This document shows positions 12,302-21,574 of a stretch of DNA of 64,000 nt, piece after piece. The stretch spans positions 682,001-746,000 of the forward strand of contig JAUZTG010000012.1 of assembly GCA_030734395.1 (NCBI GenBank). The letters are read 5' to 3'. Within the stretch, counting starts at the first letter, position 1, and each line of letters starts with the position of its first letter. The DNA comes from Sarocladium kiliense. Taxonomy: Eukaryota; Ascomycota; Sordariomycetes; Hypocreales; Sarocladiaceae. A program made the position numbers and the translations under genes. The notes beneath the pieces are model-generated. The model was given only the letters and a program-made list of their open reading frames with translations. It was not told where the DNA came from and did no database searches.

Positions 12302-13151
12302 CTACCTCCCCATCCAGCCTCCATCCACAGTCAAGATCTCTCCCGAAACATACAAGCTACCAGCTCCAGCAAGGAAGATCGTAGGCGCCTTGAAGTCCTC
12401 CGGCTTCCCCCACCTTCCTGCCGGGATCCTTGACAAAATAGCATTCGCCCTTTCAGGGTTATTGATAAGTGCCTCGTTCATGTCTGTAGCGACATAACCG
12501 GGCGCGATCGCGTTGACGTTGACACCCTTGCTGCTCCACTCGTTGCTCAGCGCCTTTGTGAGCTGTGCGATGCCGCCCTTGGCTGATGCGTAAGCTGGCA
12601 CTGTGATGCCTCCTTGGAAACTGACGAGAGAGGCAACATTGATGATGCTCCCACGGATACCGTTGGCCGGGTTGGGCTCGCGTGTGAGCATGTAAGCGCC
12701 CAGGTCACGGCAAAGGGTCCAGCATGTCGTAAGGTTGACTTGGAGAACCTCGTTCCAGTCACTCATAGGGAACTGGTGAGCTGGATGACGCCGCTGGATT
12801 CCTGCGCAGGTGACCAGGATAGAGATGTCGTGGCCATCGTCAAGTATGCGCTTTGACAGGCCTTCGACTTCCTGCTGATCTGCGAGATCGGCAGTGTAAA
12901 TGGTTGCTTGCCGACCAAGGGCTTCTATTTGCTGCTTGGTGTTGAGATTCGATTCATCTCTCTGCATGAAGAAACTCGTTAGATCCCTGCACTCGACGAA
13001 TGGCAGAGGAATTAATTACCTGGATCAAGACGACATCAGCACCAGCTTCTGCGAGCGCGATTGCCATGGCCTGGCCAATGCCTCGAGTGCCACCTGTGAC
13101 GACGGCCTTGCGGCCTTCTAGTGAGAAGAGAGATTGCAGAGCGCTGGCCAT
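12302..13151 (-). CDS. KduD-like short-chain dehydrogenase
   Basis: Two exons (13020-13151, 12302-12961, minus strand) give 263 aa, a normal SDR length. The closest family I recognise is 2-dehydro-3-deoxy-D-gluconate 5-dehydrogenase / 2-deoxy-D-gluconate 3-dehydrogenase (KduD), which interconverts deoxy-keto sugar acids with NAD(H). Near the start is the cofactor motif VVTGGTRGIGQ (about 18-28); then come the NAG-equivalent CAG in LVTCAGIQRR, the active-site region NVASLVSFQGG...YASAKGG (Ser, Tyr-x3-Lys) and VNAIAPGYVATDM. The C-terminal RIPAGRWGKPEDF and VDGGWMGR are strongly KduD-like. It lies between the MDR and aldolase genes on the same strand and has two TGGGGGTCA copies in its upstream region. 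The exact substrate is inference. Confidence 0.9.
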
Positions 13152-13776
13152 GATGCTGGTTCTGCGAGCGTGCGTATCTGTTGGGCTTGAGGATATTTGC
13201 TTCGAGGAAAGACTGCAACTTTGTGCAAAAGATGCTCAAATCTGTTTTCCTTGACAATCACCAGGCAAGTCTATGTGATCTGTGCGTGGCGTCAACAAGT
13301 CTAATGGCGCTGAAGTGACCTAAAGTCGCGCGTTCACAAATCGCAGGGCCACGACATTCCCTGATCCGCTTTCAACCCACCAACCAAGGCCTAAATGGGG
13401 GATGGCAGGGACAGTAGCAGAAGCCAGCCTTCCCCACGTTGGTCAACACGTCCATGCAAGAGGCGTCATGTTCTGCAACTGGATGAAGCGGGGTGCGTCG
13501 CTGTCAATGGGGTATCCCAGAGGACCTGATCCCCAGAAACATAGCAATGATGTGCTGGGGGCGGGGGCTCCGAGATGGGGGGTCCATTCTGGGGTCAATT
13601 GCCGTCTTCAACCCTCCACGGAAACGCGGCGATGTGTTGGTGAGGAGAAGGGAGAATAGCTTAGACCGACTTGGGCAGCATCTGCCGAGCGCCCACCCAC
13701 GAGTCATGCCGGACCAGGGTGCGAGAGTACGAGTCACGAGCTGCGTTGACGCCAAGGAGGACCCCATTAGGGACTC

Positions 13777-13785
13777 TGACCCCCA
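13777..13785 (-). promoter_or_regulatory. TGGGGGTCA element (reverse), SDR promoter copy 1
   Basis: Exact copy on the minus strand, read as TGACCCCCA on plus. It sits 28 bases from the next copy, giving a directly repeated pair. Confidence 0.6.
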
Positions 13786-13804
13786 GTGCCTCGACTTGAG
13801 GAGA

Positions 13805-13813
13805 TGACCCCCA
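13805..13813 (-). promoter_or_regulatory. TGGGGGTCA element (reverse), SDR promoter copy 2
   Basis: Exact copy on the minus strand, in the same orientation as the copy at 13777. The pair is about 630-660 bases upstream of the SDR start. Confidence 0.6.
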
Positions 13814-14050
13814 CGGTGGTGGTAGTCCTGCAGGATGCATGCTGGGAATGTCCCGGGCACAATGCCGTCGAGACGAGGTGTGAGGACCCGCCAAGTCTCT
13901 GCATGGTTTGCGCGTGGCATTCGAGATGGACACTGGATGGTAAGGCATTTACTTGTCAGGAATCAGGAGGAGCAGATCACGTCGTGGACAGGTTGAAGAC
14001 ACTCCCAATGGAATGAACTAAACATCATTGGCTACTTGGCTTGACATCAT

Positions 14051-15058
14051 CTATGCCTTCTCCAGCGTCTTCTCATATGCCACTAACTCAGCAAATCCGT
14101 CCAACTGCTCTGTCAAAGCCTTGCCCTCTAATGACGCCGTAGGCTTCCTCGGCTCCCCGCCATAACCGTAGCTATGTCTCAACGCCGCCTTGACCGACAC
14201 AAAACCACCCTTTATCGCAGCCCAATCCCCTCTCGCGACAATAGCCTGCAGCTCACGCGCTTCCTCGAGCTGACCCTTGTTCCACAAGGTCATCAACTTG
14301 CCGCAAGCCAGAGGCGCGATGTTGCCTGTGCCGCCAATAATGCCGTGACCACCGACGACCAAAGTTTGGAGTGTGAAGTCGACGCTGCCGCCGAAGGTGC
14401 GGAAGGGGACTGAGCCGGGCGTCTTCTTTGTCGCTGCTGCGATGCGAGCAAGCTTGCCGGTGTTGCCACATGTTAGCTTTACGCCAACAATGTTGGGGTG
14501 CTGAGATAGCTCGGTGATGGTATCCGAGCTCAGGTCAAGCCCGCTGCAAGCCCCAGGGAAGTTGTAGATTAGCACAGGAATCGGGCTTGCGTCAGCAACA
14601 TCGCGGAAGTGGCGAGTGATGGCGCTCGTTGGAAGCAAACCACCGTAGTACGCTGGGGGCAGGACGAGTGTGTAGTTTCCGCCCGATGCCGCAGCCTCTT
14701 TGCAAAGCTGGATAGTCTCCCGTGTCGACTGCGAGCCGCAGCCGACAATAAGCGGGAGATGGCTATTTCCTGAGGCGTCGAGAGCGGCGCGAGTTGTGCG
14801 GTTGATGAGTTGCCTCTCCTCGTGGTCTAGATGGACGGCCTCGCCATTTGAACCGTGGGTGACAAGACCAGCGACACCAGCCTTTGCAAGGCGAACGGCG
14901 TGAGCGGTTGTGGTCTCAGTGTCAATTGTGTCATCGTCGTGGAAGAAAGCGACGGTTGGCACGTACAGTCCTGGCGTCAAAGCAGGAGAGCTCTGTGCGT
15001 GACCGTTGGCAGCCCCATTGCTCCCGTTCGATAGAGAGTCTGTAGCACCGGGAGACAT
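14051..15058 (-). CDS. DapA-family 2-keto-3-deoxy acid aldolase (cluster A)
   Basis: A single exon gives 335 aa from the ATG at 15058. The frame is open to 15211, but the extra residues are not family-like. The protein belongs to the dihydrodipicolinate synthase/N-acetylneuraminate lyase superfamily, a class I aldolase TIM barrel. Members cleave 2-keto-3-deoxy sugar acids to pyruvate and an aldehyde; the fungal L-threo-3-deoxy-hexulosonate aldolase of galacturonate catabolism (GaaC/LGA1) belongs here. Visible features are GLYVPTVAFF, the substrate loop THGSNGEAVHL, the catalytic Tyr in PVLIYNFPG and the Schiff-base Lys in IVGVKLTCGN. A 30-residue Ser/Asn/Ala-rich N-terminal extension precedes the barrel. 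It fits directly downstream of the dehydratase reaction. A paralogue lies at 21575-22560. Confidence 0.92.
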   Translation of the reverse strand: MSPGATDSLSNGSNGAANGHAQSSPALTPGLYVPTVAFFHDDDTIDTETTTAHAVRLAKAGVAGLVTHGSNGEAVHLDHEERQLINRTTRAALDASGNSHLPLIVGCGSQSTRETIQLCKEAAASGGNYTLVLPPAYYGGLLPTSAITRHFRDVADASPIPVLIYNFPGACSGLDLSSDTITELSQHPNIVGVKLTCGNTGKLARIAAATKKTPGSVPFRTFGGSVDFTLQTLVVGGHGIIGGTGNIAPLACGKLMTLWNKGQLEEARELQAIVARGDWAAIKGGFVSVKAALRHSYGYGGEPRKPTASLEGKALTEQLDGFAELVAYEKTLEKA

Positions 15059-15909
15059 GGTTGGATAGTAGGATAATGACAGTGAGATATTTGCCAAAGA
15101 GCTTTCTGAAAGACTGCACGTGTAAGAAGCAACGCAGCTGACAAAAGATACACGACGAGATTGAAGCAATGAAGGAAGAAAGAGCTGGACAAGGGATGTC
15201 AACATGGACAATCTTCCTAGGCAGTCACTAGTTCATCATTAGTTATTCATGGCAAAGACCCTCCGCAATTCGGAGCTCTCTATCAGTTCATGTTTGCTGA
15301 TCTCCAGCAGCTGGCTGGTCTACCCCCATGGATGTTTGACGGAATCCCCCACGCCAGCAGACCCAGTTCCTCCATCTCCCCATCCTCTCGAGTGTCAAGG
15401 GGAGCCCACCAGAGATGCAGAACGGAAGACAGTATGCCAATGCTTTCGCAATCACTAGCCTTAGCCACCCAGCAGCCACGGCGTTTCCCAGTTGCAAAAC
15501 CCCACGCAACAGCCCTCAGGTTTGGGCTGGAACACCACGGACTTGGCGAGGCGCCCCAGCCTCAGGGCCACAATTGCTGGTGTGGGAAGTTGGGGGTCAA
15601 GTGAGCACATGAGCCACTTAGCGGCGGAGCCTCCATAGTCGAACTATAACATGAAGAGGGGAATTAAGGTCTGTTGTGGAACCGGCGTCAACTAGCGGAA
15701 GTAGAGGAATGAGGGGAATCGAAGCCTGCAGAGAGGGGTTGTGAGTTCTTAGGCGACTTCATGCATATTGTGTTATTGTGCTTTGCATCAAGTTTCGCAA
15801 GTACCACAATCACAATCAAAAGCAGAAAGGTTGGTTCTTTTGAGACAAGTGATATCGTCATTTTACACAACAGAGACGAGATCATCATTTGCCGTGGGAA
15901 CCAGAAGCA
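15059..15909. promoter_or_regulatory. Divergent promoter region: aldolase (-) and PanE-like reductase (+)
   Basis: About 850 bases between two divergent starts. One exact TGGGGGTCA copy lies at 15591-15599 (listed separately). No supported gene; frames at 15249-15612 on both strands are overlapping chance frames. Confidence 0.5.
15591..15599 (+). promoter_or_regulatory. TGGGGGTCA element, shared aldolase/reductase promoter
   Basis: Exact nine-base copy about 320 bases upstream of the reductase start and about 530 bases upstream of the aldolase start, in the context AAGTTGGGGGTCAAGTG. Confidence 0.6.
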
Positions 15910-17071
15910 ATGTCTGATAAGCCGATTGATGTTTTGGTCTACGGACTTGGGGCGTAAGGAATATCTTCCCTTCCCTGGGCTGAGACTCATGTAAGCTAAC
16001 TCAATATGCTTCAGCATTGGCGGCTTCTATGCCTTCATCCTCAGCCGCGTCCCCGGGGTCCGGCTGTCTGTCGTTGCTCGCTCAAACTACGAGTCCGTGA
16101 AGGCAAATGGCTTGATCATGACCAGTGAACACCACGGAGAACATGTCGTTCGTCCTTACAAGGGTGTGTCTAGATGAAAACCCAGATATGAACAAGTATA
16201 CAGGAGCAAAGCCTCTGACATGGATTGCAGTAGTAAAAAAGGCGGCTGAGACAGAGATGAAGTTCGACTTCATTGTCTGCGCCCACAAAGCCATCCAGCA
16301 AGATGCTGTTCCTGCCGATATCGAAGCAGCTGTCGATCCAGCAAGGTCGACTATTGTTATTATCCAAAACGGTGTAGGCAACGAGGAGCCATTTCGCAAA
16401 GCCTTCCCCTCTACGACAATCATCTCTTGTGTTGTAAGTCGCGTCCAGTTCGAAATTGGAATACATGACCTCCTAACCCTTCATTACGAAAGACATGGAC
16501 AGGCGCCATTCAGACAGAGCCTGGACACTTCAAGCAGATGAAGAACGAGGACATGCAAATTGGTCTCTTCTCCAACGAAGCTGGCGATCAGGCAGTCGAG
16601 AAGCAAAGGTTAGATGAGTTCGCCCGGCTACTCACGGAAGGGAAGGCTGTCTTCCAGATCCTCGAGAACATTCAGATTCAAAGATGGGAAAAGGTGGTCT
16701 GGAATGTTGCTTGGAACTCTCTGACAACTCTCACCTTGTGCGACACCCAGTCGTGGCTGCAGTCATCACCTGAGGCTCAGCCCATGACGAGAAAACTTAT
16801 GTGCGAGGTTATCGACGTGGCACAACGTTGCGGTGTTCCTATCAAGCATGAACTCGCGGATGAGCTTATTGCAAAGGTCCTCGGATTGGGAGCAATAGGT
16901 AGCAGTATGCAGAACGACTACAAGGCAGGGAAGCCTATGGAGGTAGACATCATCCTGGGCTATCCGACGAAAAAGGCCAGGGAGTTTAAGATGGAGGTGC
17001 CTACTCTGGAGACCATTTACTTGATTCTTACGGCCATTAATGGTCGCCTTCTAAAGGGTGCCAGGCTATAG
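15910..17071 (+). CDS. Ketopantoate reductase (ApbA/PanE) family protein
   Basis: Four exons (15910-15953, 16015-16163, 16231-16433, 16493-17071) give 324 aa. The N-terminal Rossmann domain opens with VLVYGLGAIGGFYA, the NADP-binding glycine motif, split by intron 1. FIVCAHKA and IIQNGVGNEE are the conserved middle segments, and the C-terminal helical domain contains the catalytic-Lys region WEKVVWNVAWNSLTTL. The family reduces 2-keto acids (ketopantoate in CoA synthesis) with NADPH. Fungi keep several paralogues, often inside catabolic or secondary clusters, so the in vivo substrate here may be a sugar-derived 2-keto acid rather than ketopantoate. It is divergent from the aldolase and shares its promoter element. 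Confidence 0.9.
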
Positions 17072-17449
17072 ACGATGAACCAGAGGTCAATTGAAGATCG
17101 ACGTAAGATTTGCATAGTCGGCAGGCTGTAGATGCTCCTCATGTGGTGATGATTTTCAAGACATACCATGGCAGTTCCCCATCAATCCTGAAAGAAGTAA
17201 CGATTACATTACCATGACACAAGCCTCTGTGAAAATGTGACAAAATGTGACAATTCCCTCAGTCCACCATCCGCATCACACATGCATGATCAGCGACTTG
17301 CATACACAACCACGACATCGGCTACGCAAACAGGTCCCCGAGATGCATGTGCCTCCCTCCAGGATGATCCATTCCCCCTCTCGAGTCCAATGCCGAGAAG
17401 TAAGAGATTTGCCTCCGTGGGGGGATAAGTCACAGACTATTAGGACGAT

Positions 17450-17458
17450 TGACCCCCA
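17450..17458 (-). promoter_or_regulatory. TGGGGGTCA element (reverse), transporter promoter
   Basis: Exact copy, read TTGACCCCCAACC on plus, about 450 bases upstream of the transporter start at 17910. Confidence 0.6.
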
Positions 17459-17748
17459 ACCACGTCCACAATTCTCCCCCCACTTGACTAGCGCAGGCAA
17501 CAGGCTTCACCTTGGGGCGTCATGGACTGACCATCCTTTCCTTTCCTTCTCGTGGCTCAATCTTCCGGCCTTGAGCCTAGCTGGCCTAGCGTTTGTTCTG
17601 GGGTCCCCGGATTTGTTACCCCGGCTTCTCCAAACCTCAGGTATCCAAGACAACTCCCTCATCACATTACGTCCTGGTCCTTTGCGCCGGGACTCGATAG
17701 CGCTCAAATATCACGCGTCCAAGCCCTTGAGCTCCCCCCTTCTCGATT

Positions 17749-17754
17749 TATAAA
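17749..17754 (+). promoter_or_regulatory. TATA-like box of the cluster A transporter
   Basis: TATAAA in the context GATTTATAAAGG, 156 bases before the ATG and followed by a C/T-rich leader. Confidence 0.4.
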
Positions 17755-17909
17755 GGTCTTCAGATCCTGTCGAAAGGGAAGAGATCTGCGTCACTTTCAC
17801 TTTTCAAATCCTTCATCTTCGGGCATAAGGATCTTGGTGCTCTCTTTGGGTCCCCCTTCTTACCCTTCTCAAACTCCCTTTACGTCTCCTCTACTTCGTG
17901 GGGATCAAG

Positions 17910-19657
17910 ATGGCCGCCGATAAGCCCGACGACCACGTGTCGCAGCAGCAGTTTGAAGAGGCTGATGTGAGCCTTGAGAAAGATGCCGCTCAGAACTCTG
18001 ACCGGAAGCACGGTGAAGCCGCTGCTGATCTGATTGCCGGACAACGCGTCGTGGTGACCGAAGAAGATGTGAGTTCCTTCTCAAGAAATCAAGATAAGAC
18101 CAGAATACGTTTGACTTATCATTTCTGAATTACAGAGCAAGCGAATTCGCCGCAAGACCGACAAGCATATTCTGTCCATCCTGGTCTGGGTCTACTTCCT
18201 GCAGATTCTGGACAAGTCTGTCCTTGGATATGGTGCCGTCTGGGGCCTTCGCGAGGACTGTAACCTCAGCGGTAACCAGTACTCTATGGTCAGCTCCATG
18301 GCACCTATTGCTCAGCTGGCCTGGTTGCCTTTCAGCAGTTACCTCATGGTCAAGATCCCTCATAGGATCTTAATGCCTTGTCTCGTCTTTGGTTGGGGAA
18401 CTGCTCAGGCTTGCATGGCAGCTTGCACCAACTACCATGGTCTTTTGGCCACTCGTTTCCTGCTTGGCCTCTTTGAGGCGGCTTGTCTGCCTTTGTTCTC
18501 CGTTATCACTTCGCAGTGGTACCGACGTGCTGAACAGCCTATGCGTGTGGCCTGTTGGTACGGGTAAGTACAGACATCCTGAGCCCTGCTCAAACGGGCT
18601 TCTTCTGAAAGAACTTGATTCTAACACAATGGGAAACAGAACCAATGGCTTCAGCACCATGTTTGCCGCAGCCGTATCATACGGACTCGGTCAGATCAAC
18701 GGCTCGATCGCCTCATGGAGGATTCTCTTCATCTTCGTGGGCTTGTTGACTGTTATTTCGGCCCCAGTCACCTACTTCGTCCTCGACAACGACGTGACCA
18801 CCGCTCGTTTCTTCACGGAACACGAGAGGCTCCAGGCCATTGAGCGTCTGCGTGCCAACAACACAGGCACTGGAAGCCGCGAGTTCAAGTGGTCCCAGGC
18901 ATTCGAGGCCCTCATTGAGCCCAAGAGCTGGCTCTTCATTGGCATGGCTCTCTGCCTCAATGTTACTGCCGCTGTCACCAACACCTTCGGACCACTGATC
19001 GTTGGAGGCTTCGGATTCGACCGCGGCGTGACTTCTCTTCTGAATATTCCATTTGGTGCCGTTCAGTTGATTGTCATCTTCCCTGCCTCCTACCTGGCTC
19101 ATCGCTACCGCATCAAGTCCATCTTCCTCGAGGCTGTCATGCTACCAGTTCTCGCAGGCGCCATTATGCTGTATCTCCTGGGCCGCGATAGCATTCCCCC
19201 GCTGTTGGCAGCCTACTACATGCTTGCCTTCCTCTTCGGTGGAAACCCTCTTATCGTGTCCTGGATGATCTCGAACATTGCCGGCACTACCAAGAAGTCC
19301 GTCATCATGTCTCTTTTCAACATTGGCGTCTCTGCTGGCAACATTATCGGACCGCTGCTCTTCAACAGCAATGATGCGCCCTACTACAAGCCCGGCCTGA
19401 CAAAGACCATGGGTGTCACCTGTGCTCTTATTGGTGTCATTGGTCTTCAGGTTGCCAATATCTGGTTTCTCAACAAGAGGCAGGAGCGCAAGCGAATTGC
19501 CAACGGCAAGCCAGCTAAGATCCACGATCTCAGCATGGAGCACCATTATGTCAACGATGCTCACGATGAGGAGGGTGCAGGTGGTGCTCAGCTGGGTGCC
19601 AACGCGTTCAAAGATCTGACAGACTCCAAGAACGACGAGTTTGTATACGTTTATTAG
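17910..19657 (+). CDS. MFS transporter, anion:cation symporter (Dal5-like) family
   Basis: Three exons (17910-18068, 18136-18563, 18640-19657) give 534 aa with about 12 hydrophobic segments. A hydrophilic N-terminus of about 55 residues precedes the first helix (HILSILVWVYFLQILDK). LDKSVLGYGAVWG and RFLLGLFEAACLP are typical of the allantoate permease-like anion:cation symporter family, which imports organic anions such as allantoate, pantothenate, nicotinate or sugar acids across the plasma membrane. The C-terminus is charged and cytosolic. The open frame starts earlier with GTG; the first ATG at 17910 in good context was used. It carries the cluster A promoter element, so import of the sugar acid used by this cluster is the natural inference. 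Confidence 0.92.
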
Positions 19658-19930
19658 TCTGGTGACAATCAATGCTGTCACAACATGTTACATGCCCTTA
19701 GTAGTATGCGTCATGTCACAAGAAGAAGGCTGAACATATGTCAGGTCATAGGGAAGTGTATGGAATATTAGTCCATGAGATTAAAACAATTTATTTGCGA
19801 GTTACTGGTGTCTGTTGCCGTCAGTCAATAACTGCCCCCCAAAAAAGTTGAACTCTGTTTCTCTATCGTTCTCACACTCTCAGTGTCATGCTGGCCTTGG
19901 GTAGAGGTGACGATGGACGAATAGACGATC

Positions 19931-20326
19931 TTAGTCGACAACGATTGGCACCTTCAGAGTGCACAGCTTACCGTAGTCATCATTATGAAGCTCAAACTCG
20001 AGGTTCCATAGTCCCTTGGCCTTCACATCAAAGGAAAGGTCGAAGAACATGAGTTCTGAGAAGGTGAAGGACCGGAATTGCCGTTTAGCACTCAGTTTAC
20101 CGGCCACAGGAAACTTGTGCTCCTCACCCTTTTCATCCTTGTAGGTTGTCTTGCGATAGACGGTGAATTCGTCGTCTCCCACAGGCACGGTGTGACTGGC
20201 AAGAATGATGCCGAAGGTCGTGTAGGCTTCGACCCTTGTAGGGGATGACACGACATAAAGCATGTCAAATTCGAACCCCGCGGTCTCGGTCGTGTTTCCC
20301 GCCGCGTTGCCAGTCTTATCAGCCAT
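19931..20326 (-). CDS. Small beta-rich orphan protein
   Basis: A single exon gives 131 aa from the ATG at 20326. The sequence is acidic and alternates hydrophobic and polar residues as in a beta sandwich. The segment FRSFTFSELMFFDL followed by GLWNLEFELHNDD vaguely recalls the last strands of the velvet fold, but the protein is shorter than velvet regulators and lacks their other blocks. No signal peptide or membrane helix is seen. It lies in the gap between clusters A and B, tail-to-tail with the cluster A transporter, and has neither cluster's promoter array. Function unknown. Confidence 0.65.
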   Translation of the reverse strand: MADKTGNAAGNTTETAGFEFDMLYVVSSPTRVEAYTTFGIILASHTVPVGDDEFTVYRKTTYKDEKGEEHKFPVAGKLSAKRQFRSFTFSELMFFDLSFDVKAKGLWNLEFELHNDDYGKLCTLKVPIVVD

Positions 20327-21574
20327 TGTGGAGATGTTGATCGTCTGCAAAAGGGATGCTGAAGGGTGAAAAGTGGCTTGACGCAATCGGTCAGCTATTC
20401 GCAGTTGGGAGTTTCGATCTCGATCCAACTTGCAAAGAGGAACTGAATGACTTGGAAGAGAACGAGGTATCACGACACGAAAGTGACATGCTACATATAG
20501 TACTGTACCCTGGGGAATTACTGAATAGAGGAGGTGTTACAGATAATCAAGGATATTTTCTCGTTTTCTCGACTGAACATAGCTGTGATTGTGCGATGCT
20601 GGACTGATTAGCTGCATAGAGTGATAGGCCGTGCTTCACCTTGGGCGCGATGAAAGCAATTACGGTGCCTTGGTTGCATGCAAATAAAGGTCATAAACTC
20701 TCCAAACCAGACATTTGACTACACCTTGCTGCATGGCTATTGGCATATCATGATCCGAGAAAGATGAAGGATGTTAAGTTGTACAGTACCGTAGGCGCAG
20801 ACGCTGAAGACCTTTGCAGTATTGTCACCGCCGAGTCAAAGCTGTGCGCAATGAATTGGAATACGCTTAGACTATATACACGCGAAGGAAGCCCTATGAT
20901 GGGTTATAAGAAGAGGTCATGGCTCGTTTCAGGGATGCGCCTGGCCATCACGCCTTTGTTACTGAAGAATACGGTAGCAGCCGATGTGCCGAAAGGGACC
21001 GACAACCTTAAACAGAAGAACCCTTTCAAATGTGTTCTCGCCTCGGACTCGGGAATCCTGCGCCAGCAAATGATAGAGAAAAGGCGGTCTGTATGATGAG
21101 ATGTGTAAACATGGTGCGCTTACTGTCAAAGTGCATGATTAAGCCAAAAGAGTCACCGGAACACCTGTCGGCATTGTAAAGCCTATGTATATAGGGAGGG
21201 GGGCCTTCGCCAGCGCCGCCATTCACAAAGAACCCTTCGGAGGCAGAAATCCAAGGTAAGGCGAACTCCAGAGCTGCAACGCCTCCTTGCCCCTTTTCGT
21301 CTTTTTTTTTTCGTCTTTCTTTTTCTGCTCCCCCTCTCAAGGCGCAAATATCCCAGCGTTTATCGGGCCCGCCGATTTGATAGCGGTCCTTGGGTGCGAA
21401 TGTCGGCATGTCCTATTCGTGCCGATCGGGTGGCCGATCCTCGAGATACACCACTTGAGTGATGCCGACTTGGATACATTTACAATGCTCTGATGTATAA
21501 TAAACCATAGTATTCTTTGCTACCTCTCTTGTCTTCTGAGATATTAAATGCTGTTCCTCAAGAAGCCTACCAAA
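20327..21574. other. Intergenic region between the clusters
   Basis: About 1.25 kb. A 118-codon plus frame (20740-21096) has no family features and was not accepted. A T-rich tract lies at about 21300-21325. The last 210 bases contain the GCCGA array listed separately. Confidence 0.5.
21371..21468. promoter_or_regulatory. GCCGA/TCGGC array, promoter of the cluster B aldolase
   Basis: Five copies of the pentamer fall within 98 bases: GCCGA at 21371, 21421, 21433 and 21464, and TCGGC at 21403. The array ends 107 bases before the ATG at 21575. The chance density for a 5-mer on both strands is about 0.2 per 100 bases at even composition. CGG/CCG half-sites like these suit a Zn2Cys6 regulator; the cluster encodes one at 29654. 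Confidence 0.6.

Larger units (their letters stand above)
13152..14050. other. Promoter region of the KduD-like gene
   Basis: About 900 bases with no supported gene. Two exact TGACCCCCA copies lie at 13777 and 13805. Near misses include TGGGGTCAATT at 13590 and ATGGGGGGTCC at 13575. Short frames on both strands overlap each other and look like chance. Confidence 0.5.
17072..17909. other. Promoter region of the cluster A transporter
   Basis: About 840 bases. It holds one exact TGACCCCCA copy (17450) and a TATA-like TATAAA at 17749-17754. The plus strand turns pyrimidine-rich from about 17700 to the ATG. No gene is supported. Confidence 0.5.

Noticed and set aside
15059..15211. N-terminal extension of the cluster A aldolase
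   Set aside because: Upstream residues are not family-like; the ATG at 15058 leads directly into the normal protein.
20740..21096. 118-codon plus frame between clusters
   Set aside because: No recognisable domain, no leader features, average composition for intergenic DNA.
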